NCBI GenBank assembly: GCA_905178155.1
Contig: CAJINV010000001.1
Coordinates: 12,135,832 to 12,199,831, forward strand
Length of the DNA: 64,000 bases
Reading direction: 5' to 3'
Origin: Amoebophrya sp. A120
Lineage: Eukaryota > Sar > Dinophyceae > Syndiniales > Amoebophryaceae
A program made the translations under genes and the position numbers. Below the pieces are notes generated by a model. That model searched no databases and had not been told where the DNA came from. It saw only the letters and a program-made list of their open reading frames with translations. Below, in pieces: positions 22,004 to 32,955 of this stretch (its first letter is position 1; each line of letters begins with the position of its first letter).

Positions 22004-23454
22004 ATGTCTTGGTCGATACGCGAAGACGAGGAGTCAAAGCGTGAGTTTTTCGATGACGAGGAAGCCCTGCTGGCAAAAATAAAGTACGTCGCTTCCCTGT
22101 TAAAAAATGCCAAGCACGCGATTGTTTTCACCGGAGCGGGGATCTCCACGTCCACCGGTATCTCGGACTTCCGGTCCGGCATGCAAACCAAATCGCCCGG
22201 CGGCCCAGGGTTTTGGGAGCGCCAGGCCGATTACGAGCGGAAAACGCGGGGCGCGCGGAACGAATTTACGAAGAACGACCCGCAGAGACCCAGAATCGAC
22301 CTCGACGCCATGCTCGGGAAGCAGCCAAGCTACACGCATTTTGCGATCGCGAAGCTGGTAGAACTGGGGATCGTGAAGTGCGTGCTGTCCCAGAATGTCG
22401 ACGGCCTGCACCGGAAAAGCGGTATCGTCAACGACCACGAGCTCGCAGAACTGCACGGCAATCTGCTTGTCGAGTTCTGTCCGAGGTGTTTCCACAAATA
22501 CGAGCGGAATTTTCGTGTGGGGCCAAACCCGGGCAGGGCGCACAAGACGGGGAGGTGGTGCGACAAGTGCGGGGATGTGGAACTGAAGGATAACTTAGTG
22601 CCCTTCGGCGAAGATTTACCGAAGCACGAGACTGACAAGGCCTGGCACCAGTCCGACGTCGCCGACTTCTGTTATGGGATTCTCAACTGTTACATGAATT
22701 TATCATGCAAGAACAGCAAAAGTGAACGCGGGAAGATTGCGCGCTTTGCATTACAAATTTGGAAAAGATTCAGGCGGTGTTTAGCCCTTCGAGAATTTGT
22801 CATGCGAAACACCTTGATCGTGTGGCGGCTTATGGTCATTTTGCATGACAAATCATGTAACAGTTGAGAATGTAACGTTTGAGAACCCCATATCTGTCTC
22901 GCTCTCGGCAGCAGCCTAACCGTCACGCCGGCCTGCGACTACGCCGGGTGGGTGGGACAGAAGAAGAACTACGCCGGCGAGAATCAAAATTCGCATCTAT
23001 CACAGTGAAAAATGCCCCCCACCCCTGAAATTGCAAGAATTTGTGATGCGAAGTTTCCAGATGAAAGCTTTTTGTCATGCATGAAAGGAGTACGAATCTT
23101 TCTGATGCAGATGCTAGTCGTGTTTCGCATCGCTTGCATGACAAGCACCGCTCTTGCTGGGATCTTTTGCAATACAAATTTTTGCTATTCACGATCGGAA
23201 ATCTGTGATGCTGATACACGCAAGAGGGCGGATGTTTCATTTGGAAAGATTTGCAATACAAATGCTTTCAAGTTCGGGGGTGGGGGCATTTTTCATTGTA
23301 ATAGCATCTGGTTATCGTGAACCTGCAGAACACGCCCTACAATCACCACGCCACGGAAGTGGTGCATGGCTATTGCGACCGCGTTATGGAACTCTTAATG
23401 AAAGAAATGAGTGTCCAGATCGGTAAGAGTGGGACCGAGGCACCAAAAGTCTAA
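22004..23454 (+). CDS. SIRT6/7-like (class IV) sirtuin, NAD-dependent deacylase
   Basis: Exons 22004-22672, 22898-22997 and 23309-23454 sum to 915 nt, 304 aa. Both introns are introner-like elements (families D and E). The start ATG is in a good context (ACCATGTCT). Sirtuin signatures are complete: VFTGAGISTSTGISDFRS (NAD binding), SQNVDGLHRKSG, ELHGN (catalytic His), zinc ligands CPRC and CDKC, ALGSSLTVTP, and LVIVNLQNTPYNHHA followed by VHGYCDRVMELLMKEM. The last block is close to the human SIRT6 ending (LVIVNLQPTKHDRHA), placing it in class IV. Removal of the elements exactly at their 5-bp duplications is needed to read ADFCLALGSSLTVTP and SHLVIVNLQ. Known class members deacylate chromatin and other proteins; a nuclear site is likely but not shown. 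Confidence 0.93.
22673..22892. mobile_element. Introner-like element, family D
   Basis: This 220-bp element starts TATGGGATTCTCAACTGTTAC and ends GTTTGAGAACCCCATA; the TSD TCTGT is perfect (22668-22672 and 22893-22897). The right arm carries the subterminal motif twice: GTAACAGTTGAGAA, then GTAACGTTTGAGAA. Excision restores the conserved sirtuin block GAC TTC TGT CTC GCT CTC GGC. The GT/AG pair that fits phase creates a stop codon at the junction. Confidence 0.92.
22998..23303. mobile_element. Introner-like element, family E
   Basis: This 306-bp element starts TATCACAGTGAAAAATGCCC and ends GGGCATTTTTCATTGTAATA; the inverted repeats run about 30 bp. The TSD GCATC is perfect (22993-22997 and 23304-23308). 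Excision restores TCG CAT CTG GTT ATC GTG, the conserved LVIVNLQ strand of sirtuins. Confidence 0.92.
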
Positions 23455-24443
23455 ACGTCTGCTGTCGGCGGGTCGTAGGTTCAGCTAAAACTCGAAAGTA
23501 CAAATGAGTGTGTGCCAATCGATGCAAACCTCAAAAGACGAATTTTGCCCGGGTGTTTATTCGTATCCTTTGTGCAGAATTCTAAGCGCCATTTTGATCG
23601 TTCTGTCGTCAGACACGCCAATTCCATTTCCATTGCTATCACAGTCGTTCCATATCCATACCACCGTTTCTAAGTAATTTATTCACACCAGTTAGTAGCT
23701 GCAGTACCTATACCTACTGCGCTACCTCGCGACTGGGCTAAAGCAATCTTTGTGCAGACGTATTGACGCGAACGCGATCGGACACAAAATAAAAAATCCA
23801 ACAAAAGCCATAAAGGTATGTACACTCACTTTGTCATTGATGTCTGTCTCACGTCACTTGTACTCTATGCGCCTAATTCGACGCAATTGATACGCTGAAA
23901 ATAGAAGATTAGTAGAAGTTGACAGCTCCTTCGGAGTATGAATATAAAAGGCGGAAAAAACTAGCGGTATTAACGAAACTCGCTTGTCCTGAAGTGCAAA
24001 GTGAAGGTGTTACTTCGTCCAGTTTGTGGCGCAGTGCGTTCTGTACTGATTGAATACTTTTCTAGTGTGGGGATCGACCACGGATCGAACAACTTTATAG
24101 CTGTCGAAGAACAGAAAAGGGAAGCGCTGAAATTCACAGCCCCGCAAAGCTAGTCGATCGCTCGTTCTCATTTGCTGTTGCTGTTGGACCGCTCGTTCGT
24201 GACCCTCGTGTCGTTGCGTAAGTTGGGGTCTGGGACAAGGGTAGTTTTGTAGCGCAAGAAGGTGCAACTGCAACTTCTCGACAAAGATACAACTTCTGAC
24301 ACTCAGATTGTTGTAGTAGCTGGAAAAGAATGTTGCCAGTAGATGATTTATGTAGAAGTTATAATAAAAGTTGAAGTCTATAATTAACGTTCCTGATATA
24401 TCTTTTGACAAGAGTTTGAGTTGACACGTCTCGAGCAAACAAA
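23455..24443. other. AT-rich intergenic region
   Basis: No supported gene. A minus-strand ORF at 24010-24438 lies here but shows no domain and overlaps the probable 5' UTR of the nuclease gene. Confidence 0.55.
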
Positions 24444-27314
24444 ATGGGCATCACTGGGTTCTACGACTTCCTCGAATCTCAGCCCGAAATGGCTCGAATG
24501 CGGCACCTGAAGGGCGGGGCCGACATCGAGGAAAATCTGGCGGGGAAGGTCGTTGGCATCGACGTCAGCATGTGGATTAACCGCGACTATCAGTCCACGC
24601 GCATGTGGACGAGTGGAACGGAAGAGCAGAAGAAGCAGTTTCCAATCTGGCAGATGTTTAATCGAGTGAAGAACTATTTGGTCCACGCAGGCGCGAAGTC
24701 TGTGGTCGGAGTGTTCGATGCTTCGAAGTCCACAGAGTCGAAGCTGGTGCGCGGCAACGTGACGAAAAACGGCCACCATCTACGGCGCAACTTGTTCGGC
24801 CTGAATAAGCAAGTGGAAACGGTGTTTACGCAGTTAGGACTGCAAGTGCTGCGCGCTCCGCCGGAAATCGGAGAAGCGGACGCGTTGCTCGGTATTCTGC
24901 AGAAGGAAGGGCTCGTCGACATTGTGGACAGTGATGACAGCGATGTGTTTGCGTACGGGGGAAGGCAATTGCTGAAAGATGCGAAACCCAGTGCCGCCCT
25001 GGGAGACGCTGGTAACGATTTGTGGACGGTAACTGACCCAAGCCTCCGCTGGGAGATCGCTTGTTGTGCCGTACTCGCCGGGAGCGATATGAGCCACGGG
25101 GTGAAAGGAATTGGTTTGAAGACCGCCTGCAAGGACCTGCGGAATTTCTTGAGGGGCGCCGCCGCAACTTATGAGTTCTGCAAACAATTTCTTCAGCACT
25201 ACCCCGCCATTCCCGACAACGTTCGCGCCAACTTTATTGAAGCGTTCGAAGATTACGCGATCGAAAGAAAACCACAGTTGCAGCAGTACCTGCAGACCCA
25301 GAAGGAGAAGCAGCAGCGTTCCCAGCACCTGTCGACCTGGGGCAGGGTTGAAGTGGACCGCTTGCGGAGGCTGCTGGATGACCGGAAGGACAAACAGTTC
25401 GACAAAAACATCCGCGCGATCGTCTTCGAGCGCTACCTTCGCGGCCTGACGATCCCAGCAGCGGCACCCCTGCCGTTCTACAAAATTCAAAGAATCCGCG
25501 AGAAGAAAAAGAACGGGGAGTGCTACCAAATGCTGGCTGTGCTCGATTTCGACTGCAAGACGCACTACAATTGCCAGGCGAAAACGTGTCAGTGCCGGGA
25601 GGTGCTGCTGCGAAAATCGCTGTTTGACTCCGCTGACTCAGCCCGGCGGACCGATTTAACTGAAAACAAAGTGGGCGCCGCGTACTACGATCGCGCTTTT
25701 GGCGGAATCGGATACCATATGGGCGGCGGCGGGGGCGGCGGTAGCAGCAGTTCGAGCAGCGCAGCAGTAGGGGCACAGACTAGCAGCGGCGCGCATGGTG
25801 CCGGTTCCTCATCTTCCGCTTTTTCTGCAGCGGTGGCAGCAGATCGAGAACCTGCCAGTTCCGGCGTTGGTGAAGCCGCGGCACCGGGGGACGAGCAAAG
25901 CACCTATTTCACCGGAAAACCAAAGTTCATACAAGATGACGACTTCCCGCTGCAGGGCGCGGTCGTTAAATTCACCTGCAAGTCCGAACCACGCAGGATT
26001 CTGGAGGAACACAAGGACTACAGCAAATACGGCTGCACCATCCCCGCCGGACCGCCCAACGCGTCGACGACATACTTGGTATGCGGTGAGGCGCCGCTCG
26101 ATGATGGGCCGTTTGCCGGGAAGGATTACACGTTCGGCACGAAGTACCGCGACGCACAGGAGCTGCGACAAAAACCCGGCTGCAAGTGGATGCTGACGCG
26201 CGCGGGGCAACGAATTGCGCTGCCCGTGCCGATCCGAGAGCGAGAATTCTTGCTTCTTATGGAGCGGCAGAAGCGGAACGCGACGCGGGGAGCGGTCGGA
26301 GAGTTCAAGCGGAGCGCCGAGCAGGAGCAGGCACCATGGGAGGAAGAGAAGGCCGCGCTGTTGAAGCCGGCAAGAAAGGCCAAGGCGCGGAACTCGGGAC
26401 AGTCCGGTCGACGGCCCGGCGCCGGGAAAAGAGCAATGGCGCAGCCGGCGGAAGTAGAGAGCGCTTTTGGTTCTTTCGCCGACGAAGGCCCAGAGGACAG
26501 TGGCGGGTTTGCAGCCGAATTTCTGCAACGGGACAATGAAATCGAGCAAGAGCCAAGCCCGAAGCGACACAAGATCAGCAGTCCGCCTAAACAAGATGCC
26601 TCGTCTTCCGCGACGAACTCCCTGCTTGATCGCCTTCGGAGGGCGCGAGACGAAGCCGCACGCAGAAGTGTACCAGCCGGAACTAGTACAGTACACCCCG
26701 GCACCGCAGGCGCAGCGCAAGCGGAGATAAAGCCACCGCGTTCCGCCCTCGATTCGCTTTTCAGTATCGACAGAGTCGATGTTCCATCTTCCGGAGAAAG
26801 GAACGGTGTACCCTTCACCGCCGCGTCGTCGAGTAAATCCGGTCCTGCTGCTGCTTCCTCTGCACCACCGAGGTCTTCTGTAATCGAAGCCACAAGAACT
26901 ACTGTCGGAGGCAAACTTCACTGCCAGTACGCACACGAAGTAGAGCAGCTTGCCGAAATGGGATTTAAGGACACCCAAAAGAGCGCAGCCGTCTTGGCCG
27001 AGGTAGCCGGGGATCTGGACAAGGCTATCGACATACTGTCGGCGGCGTCACCGGCATCTTCAAGTGCGGATCCCGTCGGTAATGGCGGTGTGTCACCGCC
27101 ATTGCTGGCTATGGTTCGTCCCCCGCCAGCACCCGCTGCGGTCGCCCCGAGAGCACCAGCAAGAATAGAAAGCCTCGAAAGTAGTACGAAGTACCGCGAC
27201 CAGCTCCAGCAGCTCGAGAGCATGGGTTTTGCGGATCGGGAGAGGAGCACTGCCGCCCTGGACAGGTGTAATGGAGACGTGACTGCGGCGATTGGCCTCC
27301 TGCTCGGGTCATAA
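24444..27314 (+). CDS. FEN1/XPG-family structure-specific nuclease with two C-terminal UBA-like domains
   Basis: Intronless ORF of 956 aa. The N-terminus MGITGFYDFLE is the typical XPG-N start. All seven metal-ligand acids of the FEN1/EXO1 family can be placed: Asp40 (GIDVSMW), Asp92 (GVFDAS), Glu144 and Asp146 (EIGEADA), Asp165 and Asp167 (DSDDSDVFAYGG) and Asp215 (LAGSDMSHGVKGIG, entering the helix-hairpin-helix). After the nuclease core come a Cys/His cluster near residue 375 (CKTHYNCQAKTCQC), Gly/Ser linkers, a conserved-looking block around residues 510-600 (FTCKSEPRR, KWMLTRAGQR) and two UBA-like three-helix motifs, near residues 830-865 (VEQLAEMGFKDTQKSAAV) and 915-955 (LQQLESMGFADRERSTAAL). 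UBA domains bind ubiquitin. DNA repair or replication with ubiquitin recruitment is inferred. Confidence 0.88.
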   Translation: MGITGFYDFLESQPEMARMRHLKGGADIEENLAGKVVGIDVSMWINRDYQSTRMWTSGTEEQKKQFPIWQMFNRVKNYLVHAGAKSVVGVFDASKSTESKLVRGNVTKNGHHLRRNLFGLNKQVETVFTQLGLQVLRAPPEIGEADALLGILQKEGLVDIVDSDDSDVFAYGGRQLLKDAKPSAALGDAGNDLWTVTDPSLRWEIACCAVLAGSDMSHGVKGIGLKTACKDLRNFLRGAAATYEFCKQFLQHYPAIPDNVRANFIEAFEDYAIERKPQLQQYLQTQKEKQQRSQHLSTWGRVEVDRLRRLLDDRKDKQFDKNIRAIVFERYLRGLTIPAAAPLPFYKIQRIREKKKNGECYQMLAVLDFDCKTHYNCQAKTCQCREVLLRKSLFDSADSARRTDLTENKVGAAYYDRAFGGIGYHMGGGGGGGSSSSSSAAVGAQTSSGAHGAGSSSSAFSAAVAADREPASSGVGEAAAPGDEQSTYFTGKPKFIQDDDFPLQGAVVKFTCKSEPRRILEEHKDYSKYGCTIPAGPPNASTTYLVCGEAPLDDGPFAGKDYTFGTKYRDAQELRQKPGCKWMLTRAGQRIALPVPIREREFLLLMERQKRNATRGAVGEFKRSAEQEQAPWEEEKAALLKPARKAKARNSGQSGRRPGAGKRAMAQPAEVESAFGSFADEGPEDSGGFAAEFLQRDNEIEQEPSPKRHKISSPPKQDASSSATNSLLDRLRRARDEAARRSVPAGTSTVHPGTAGAAQAEIKPPRSALDSLFSIDRVDVPSSGERNGVPFTAASSSKSGPAAASSAPPRSSVIEATRTTVGGKLHCQYAHEVEQLAEMGFKDTQKSAAVLAEVAGDLDKAIDILSAASPASSSADPVGNGGVSPPLLAMVRPPPAPAAVAPRAPARIESLESSTKYRDQLQQLESMGFADRERSTAALDRCNGDVTAAIGLLLGS

Positions 27315-28201
27315 CCGTAAAAACGGGGGTACTAGATCATGAGCCTAGTGTGTGCTGTCCGCGCCCTACGATGCTGTTGAGTTCGAGACTAGTAAATTCC
27401 TCCTTCTCGCTTGGCAGATTGATATGTGATGTAGTATGTACAGTGTCCTAGCCATTCCCAATGGTATTCCATCATTTGAATGCTGAAATAAAGAAGAAAT
27501 AGAAAACGTGACAACAAGAGTTGTAGGATGGCAGATTTGTTTATACTCGATGCTGGAGCGTGTATCGTCCTTGAGTAGGAGAAAAAGCCTTCCTCTGAAC
27601 CAACTGGAAACGTAGTACAGTAAGTGCAACCTGAATATCAATGGCGCAGCTGGTCTTCTGAGTAGATATAGATTCGGAAAAGTTTCGCAGAAGCTGACCG
27701 GGGGGAGCGCTCTACTGCTACTACCAACCTAGTAGCGTGTTTCTTCCAGTCTCTCGAAGAGCGAGCCAGCTGCTCCTGCTCTATGTACTACGTTAGTTAT
27801 TCCGTGCGATTGCAGCTAGTGCTACCTCGACTAGGAGTACGACACGAGTGTCCCGCCCGCTATGAAGACTAGCTGAGTGGTCGTGCATCTACTCGATAAA
27901 AAAACGAGTGTCGTGAGCGGATCATGAGCGCGAGGGTACTAGCTTGGAGTGTCAGAACTGGTATGTCTTCAAAAGACGCCAGGAGTAACGAGACCGTCAG
28001 AACATATTATTGTTGCTTGCTGTAGAAGTTCTTGCAATGCATACTCATTTCTTTTCAGTTGGAAACCTGCAATATTGTACTAGGTGGAGCTATTCGAGAA
28101 CTAGTTCAGAAGCAAGTAGAATCGCGACGGTACGTTACTAGACAAAAAGTGCAGAAAAGGCAACCGTCAGACCCGAACTCTCGTCGGCGCAATCAAAAAA
28201 G
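27315..28201. other. Intergenic region
   Basis: No supported gene. Many short TAG/CTA-rich words but no clear repeat family. The 3' part, 28032-28201, is open in one frame and could hold an upstream exon of the next gene; I could not define its borders. Confidence 0.5.
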
Positions 28202-29336
28202 ATGCTGGATGGCATTGGTGCAAATTCCGTGCCCCCGCTGTGCAGCAAGCAGTCTCACCCGCTGGCGGCCTACAACCAGCGCACCCATTTTCAGATCGGT
28301 GTCGAGGATGACAAAGGCGCTCGGGAGCAGGGTGCCATGCACCGGACGTTTACCGACCCAAAAGTGGTGTACTGCCGCTACATTCCACATATGCATTGCA
28401 AAAGTATCTTCGCACTGGTATAGATAAACTGCACCAGCATGCCAAATGATAATTTTCCCACGGAGAAAAATCGAATTCGTCATGCAGATCTGTATCTGTC
28501 ATGCTCATGCCGCGCTGCAATCAGTACGAGTGCCATACTTTTACAGAGGATACCACCCGACAAAAACGCCAGCATCGTCGGGATGACGCAGGGCGAGAAC
28601 GCTGACTGGGTGTCGGAGCAGCACGCGAGGTTTCTCAACAACGGGCCGCAGAAACGACGGGACGCGTTCGAAGGTGCAGATTCGGTCGTGCACTTTGGGG
28701 ACGATCCCAGGGAGGTACTTATCTTCAACTCAAAGTTGCTAGTATGGGACTGACTGAGCGGCAGTCTTTCGTCTATCCATGATTTTGATTATGACTTTAT
28801 TTTTAGCACCAGAAGTCCTCGTTATTCGCGGATCCAATTTGGTATCAGCAATATGAATATTATCGATAGAGGAAACAAGGAAAATCCTGCGATGCGCAAT
28901 GAATTGCATCACCTTCGACTCGCGAACCTAAGAGTGAAGAAAGATGCAAATTCACTTAACCACTATAATGGAAGGATCTGACAAATAGGTGGAATCCCAG
29001 TACACGTTTACCCACAAGCCGGGGCAGAACGCGAAAGAGATGCCACCCAACACGCACAAGTGGCCGGAATGGCCCAAGAGCAATGTGCTCACCGGCGCGA
29101 TACGGACCGACTTGGAGCCCCGGTTTCGTAAGGACCAAAACCTGAAATCGCAAAATTTCAGCCACATCAACGAAGACAACACGAACATACGTAACCCAAC
29201 CACCGGCGTGTACCACGCCCGCCCGGTGCACAACGGCCCCACGTCCCACGAGTACGTGCAACGGGAAAACAAAACCGTGCATCCATTGATCAGCAGTGGG
29301 GCCATTCGCCAGCGAACCAGTATGGATCGGCGCTGA
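28202..29336 (+). CDS. Unknown 230-aa polar protein
   Basis: Exons 28202-28389, 28558-28714 and 28989-29336 sum to 693 nt. The first intron is a family A element; the second is GT-AG with a GTACTT donor and a TAG acceptor at 28988. The protein begins MLDGIGANSVPPLCSK. It has no membrane segment and is rich in Asn, His, Pro and Arg, with Tyr/Phe spaced through it (QSHPLAAYNQRTHFQIG, ESQYTFTHKPGQNAKEMPP, HARPVHNGPTSHEYVQREN). No domain is recognised. It shares the Pro/Tyr style of the gene at 16282 but no clear sequence similarity. A cytoskeletal or flagellar role is only a guess. An upstream exon cannot be excluded. Confidence 0.7.
28390..28552 (+). mobile_element. Introner-like element, family A copy 5
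   Basis: This 163-bp element starts TATGCATTGCAAAAGTATCT and ends CATACTTTTACAGAGGATA. The flanks CCACA (28385-28389) and CCACC (28553-28557) match at four of five positions. Excision restores TAC ATT CCA CNC GAC AAA. The ends have more substitutions than other A copies, so it is probably older. Confidence 0.85.
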
Positions 29337-29953
29337 GCTGCTTTATTGCAGAGCGATCGAATTACAACGATGAACTGAAAGGTTGATCTTGATGTAATAC
29401 TAGTAATCGACGAATATGAAGAAAATGAATGCACCGTAGCTTTGCTCTTGAAGGAAGCTAGTTTGGATGACATCAAACGCACAACTGAACTTTTCGAGTT
29501 CAAGAAGCTTGGATGATTATTGTATTCTGGCACTGGTGCTGCTGTGCTGCACTCAGTATCTATTTTGGGGATTGATTTGTTATTGTTTCTCAAGTATACA
29601 CTTTTCTGGTTTCGAGGATGAGGATCTTCAGCGATATTTTGCGGTGAGAATGATAGTTGCTGCGAAGGATCAAAACCTGCACGTTCACATGCCGATGTTC
29701 ATTCACTTTCTTTGGGCATTTGGTCGCCCAGTTGTGTTTTCTTGAATTCGAGGAGGACTTGGTTTTGCCTGTTTGCTGGTCCCTACAGATTTTGATGTTT
29801 CAGTTTTTCCTCTCGTCACTATTAGCGGCGCTGTGCCACGAGGCATTGATCGGCATGTTTTTGTTTGTGATGGCAAGCAGATAGTTCCTTTTCTTCACGA
29901 TCCATAGACTTATTTCGTCTCAATAAACTCTAAGTCTCGGTTGCAGAATCAGG
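29337..29953. other. Intergenic region with one small hydrophobic ORF
   Basis: An ORF of 92 codons (29467-29745) encodes a hydrophobic stretch (CILALVLLCCTQYLFWGLIC) but has no conserved motif; I do not call it. TCTCGGTTGCAG ending at 29946 is a good 3' splice acceptor 7 nt before the next ATG. Confidence 0.5.
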
Positions 29954-32900
29954 ATGAGGAAGCGTTCCCGCCTACCGCCGGCCTACGTCGGTCGTTCTTG
30001 TGGCAAACATGTTAAAAACACAGCATGCTTGGTCGTTGGTATGTTGTCGGCGCCGCGGAACACCTGCCTCGCAGACGAGACAGCACCCAAGCTGCAGCAA
30101 TTTTCTCAAATCGAGTGGCCGGACGAGTACAAGTCTCTGGACGATTTCCCACGGCTCTCCCGCATTACTAGCGTTTCCGAGCTTTTGCTGACAAATTTTG
30201 TGGAAAAACGGCTAGAGCAACGTGCGCAACGGAAGCGAACGATTGGAACTCAAAGCGATGATGAAGAACAAAAACCGGAAACGCAAGGGTCAGTGGAGAT
30301 ATCAAAACCAAGTAGAACATCGGAGGGACCAACATATCCGTTCCGACTGCCAGCTAGCCAGCGCGCTCACGCAGAGGTCCTACCTGCAGCAGAACAAAAG
30401 CAGATCAGTCGCTACGAGAATTATACCGAGCGGGTTATCAAGAATGGCAGCGACATCACCATCGAGGATATGATGCAGTGGCCGGAGATTCTGAAGGGCA
30501 ACGTGGACTTGCTACACACGAACTATTCGGCGTGGGTAATTTGGACCGCCCTTCTACGGGACGAGCTGAAAAATCGCTGGCTTAACGAGTCCGCGTCGAT
30601 TCTGCGCACCGGCGGAGTTGTCACGGTGGATAGGAATGTCACGAAAAAGTGGTTCGGTGCAGTTGCCCCCGCAGCAGCAACAGCATCGGCTCGTCTTCAG
30701 GTTCAAGGGGGAGCGCCAAGTTATTCATCATCTACGGTGCCGACAAGGGGAAGAACATCAGGAATGTCGGAGTCACCGGACCTGAATGACGCGCCTACTC
30801 ATTTCAGCTTGGTACGCTCCTTTGCGAAGGCATGGGAGAACCTCCTCGCCGCCTCGTCGGCCTACTTTCTGTACATGAACGGAGAAGTGGAGCAGATTAG
30901 CCTGACCGGAGATTTCAGCATTTTCGCGTGGCTGCATGACAACTTTGCGAGCTCCTACCACTTGCCCACCATCGAGGCCTGGGAGACGAGTAAGGTTTTT
31001 ACTTTTTACTCGCTGTTGCTTTTTTTTCCATTGCGATAATTTCCTTCCTCTCCAGAAATTATTATGTGCTGGTTGTGGTGCTGCTGTCATGCGACATACA
31101 AAGGCCCAGCGATAGCGAATACTAGATCGATGTACCCGCAGCTACACTGCCCCCTGCTTGACCCACTGAAAAAAACCCCTTCATCTCCACACACCAGACC
31201 GCAACGCTGCAGTTCTCGGCTTACAGCTTTCGCTACTTTGGGTACACGAGTCGGTGGCATCAATGGGCGGTCGCGCGTCCCGACTTCGCGGAGTGGGAAC
31301 TTGACGCGCTGGAGCAGGGCAAAATGTTGTCCCAAGCGGAACGGGAGTCCGCAGAGCTGGTGGACGTCGAATTGACGTCACCCGTGGAAGAAGTTCTTGT
31401 ACCACCTGGCAACCAAAGCCCGTCGCGTTTCCCCCCTGGTGAAGCTGCTCCACACGACCAGGAGGGTAGTTCTCGTGCGAACCCAGCAAGAAATAGCAGG
31501 TTCCTCCGGTACAAGAGCGACCGGGAATTTGGGAAGTTTCGTTACCTCCTGAACGAGGCTACTGTGCTGGAAAACCTGGACGAGAGCTACGCCGCTCGCG
31601 TTGGAAACCGCCTCTGGGAAGAGTATGGCAACCGGGCGGGGAGGAGCCGCAGTCAGGGAGCCAACGACCGCATGATCGAAATTTTGCTGGATTTGTTCGG
31701 CCGTGGTACAACAATGTCGCAAGGGGGAACGCAACATGGTGCGCCCAGCAGAGAGCTGCACATCGACCACGACCACCTTCCGAGAGAAAAGCAAAAGATC
31801 AGCTATGTGGAGTTTGGGTTCGAGACCGGGTCGCTCGAAGACAGCAAGCAGGCGAACACGCTGCGGCTGTGGGCGAAGCGGAAGAAAGGACTGCTGCTGG
31901 ATGCGAGGAGCGAGAACAAGACGATCAATCTGCACCAGCACTACATTGACAGCAAGAACATCGCGAGGATTTTTGAGCAGCACGGGGTGCCGCTGGAGTT
32001 TGATTTCCTATCCATCGACGTAGATTCCTACGACCTCTTTCTCCTCGAGGCAATTTTGAAAGCGGGCTTTCGCCCGACAGTGATATCAACCGAGTACAAC
32101 CCCAACTACCCGGTCGATTTGTCGATCGCGCACGTGGATCCAGCGTTGATTGTTACTCCAGGGCAGAAAGAAGATCGTGCCAAGAGTACTGGAAAAAGTG
32201 GCACTGAAGCAGGCGCGTCCGAAGCGGATGATGAAAAAGCGAACACTCCACCAAACGGTCCCGCAGGAGAAGTCGCAGCTCTACATGCAGAAGGCCGGCA
32301 GAGCGTTCCGCTGCCCAAAATTTCTCCGATCCACCTGGTCGCGACGGAGCGTCTTCGCAGGTTGAACGGGCTCGCTCCAATTGACGACTTGGACGACGGC
32401 AAGCGGTTTCGCTTCGGCGACTGTAGTTTGGGCAGCAGCGCCTCCGCGCTTCGTGTGGTTGCGGAAAGATTTGGCTACGTGCTAGTCGGGATCATTCGCC
32501 ACTTGGACTTGTTCTGGCTGCGCAAGGACGTGCTGGACCGTGTGAGATCCGCCGCTTGCGGAGTAGAGCAGCGTCTTGAGTTTTCGCAAGAATCACACAA
32601 TAAGGACATCAGCAAAACAACTTCTGACACGGGTGGCCGCGAGGGGTCCACCTCCGTCGTTTCGGCACTGCATGCTGAAACAATCCAGATACGACAGCGA
32701 GTCTGCGACTCGTACTTCCGAGTTCCGCCGTTCGAATACTTTTTTGTCGACCTCTACGCGACGCAGCAAGAATACCAGCTTCTCCACGCCTGGCCAGCTT
32801 ACCACCTAGCACTATCGCCCCTGCGGCGGGAGCTAGTGGACTTAAGGACGTTCGAGGCCACAGGCAACGCGACAACGGCACACGCCGTCGCGAAAAACAA

Positions 32901-32955
32901 GTTGCGAATGAGAGATCAAATCCTGTGTTTCAAAGACGTGTATCCGGCACTCTGA
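29954..32955 (+). CDS. FkbM-like SAM-dependent methyltransferase candidate, 932 aa
   Basis: Exon 1 is 29954-30994 and exon 2 is 31198-32955 (2799 nt). The donor GTTTTT and the CAG acceptor at 31197 keep phase 0 and give ...AWETSK joined to TATLQFSAYSFRYFGY. The C-terminal half contains blocks typical of FkbM/Methyltransf_21-like enzymes: YVEFGFETGSLEDSKQANT (motif I region), GLLLDARSENKTI (acidic loop), and FDFLSIDVDSYDLF followed by RPTVISTEYNPNY. The N-terminal half is unrecognised, with a weak hydrophobic patch near residue 28 (ACLVVGMLSA) that might be a signal. Charged low-complexity linkers sit at about residues 420-460 and 670-700. The likely reaction is O-methylation of an unknown acceptor; the family call is moderate and the substrate is not inferable. 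Confidence 0.65.

Noticed and set aside
22670-22884. GT-AG reading of the family D intron (GTTATG to TTTGAG)
   Set aside because: The phase works but the junction codon becomes TAA, and the conserved sirtuin strand would be lost.
25809-26978. 389-codon minus-strand ORF inside the nuclease gene
   Set aside because: It is the antisense shadow of a GC-rich exon; the + strand frame has clear domain structure.
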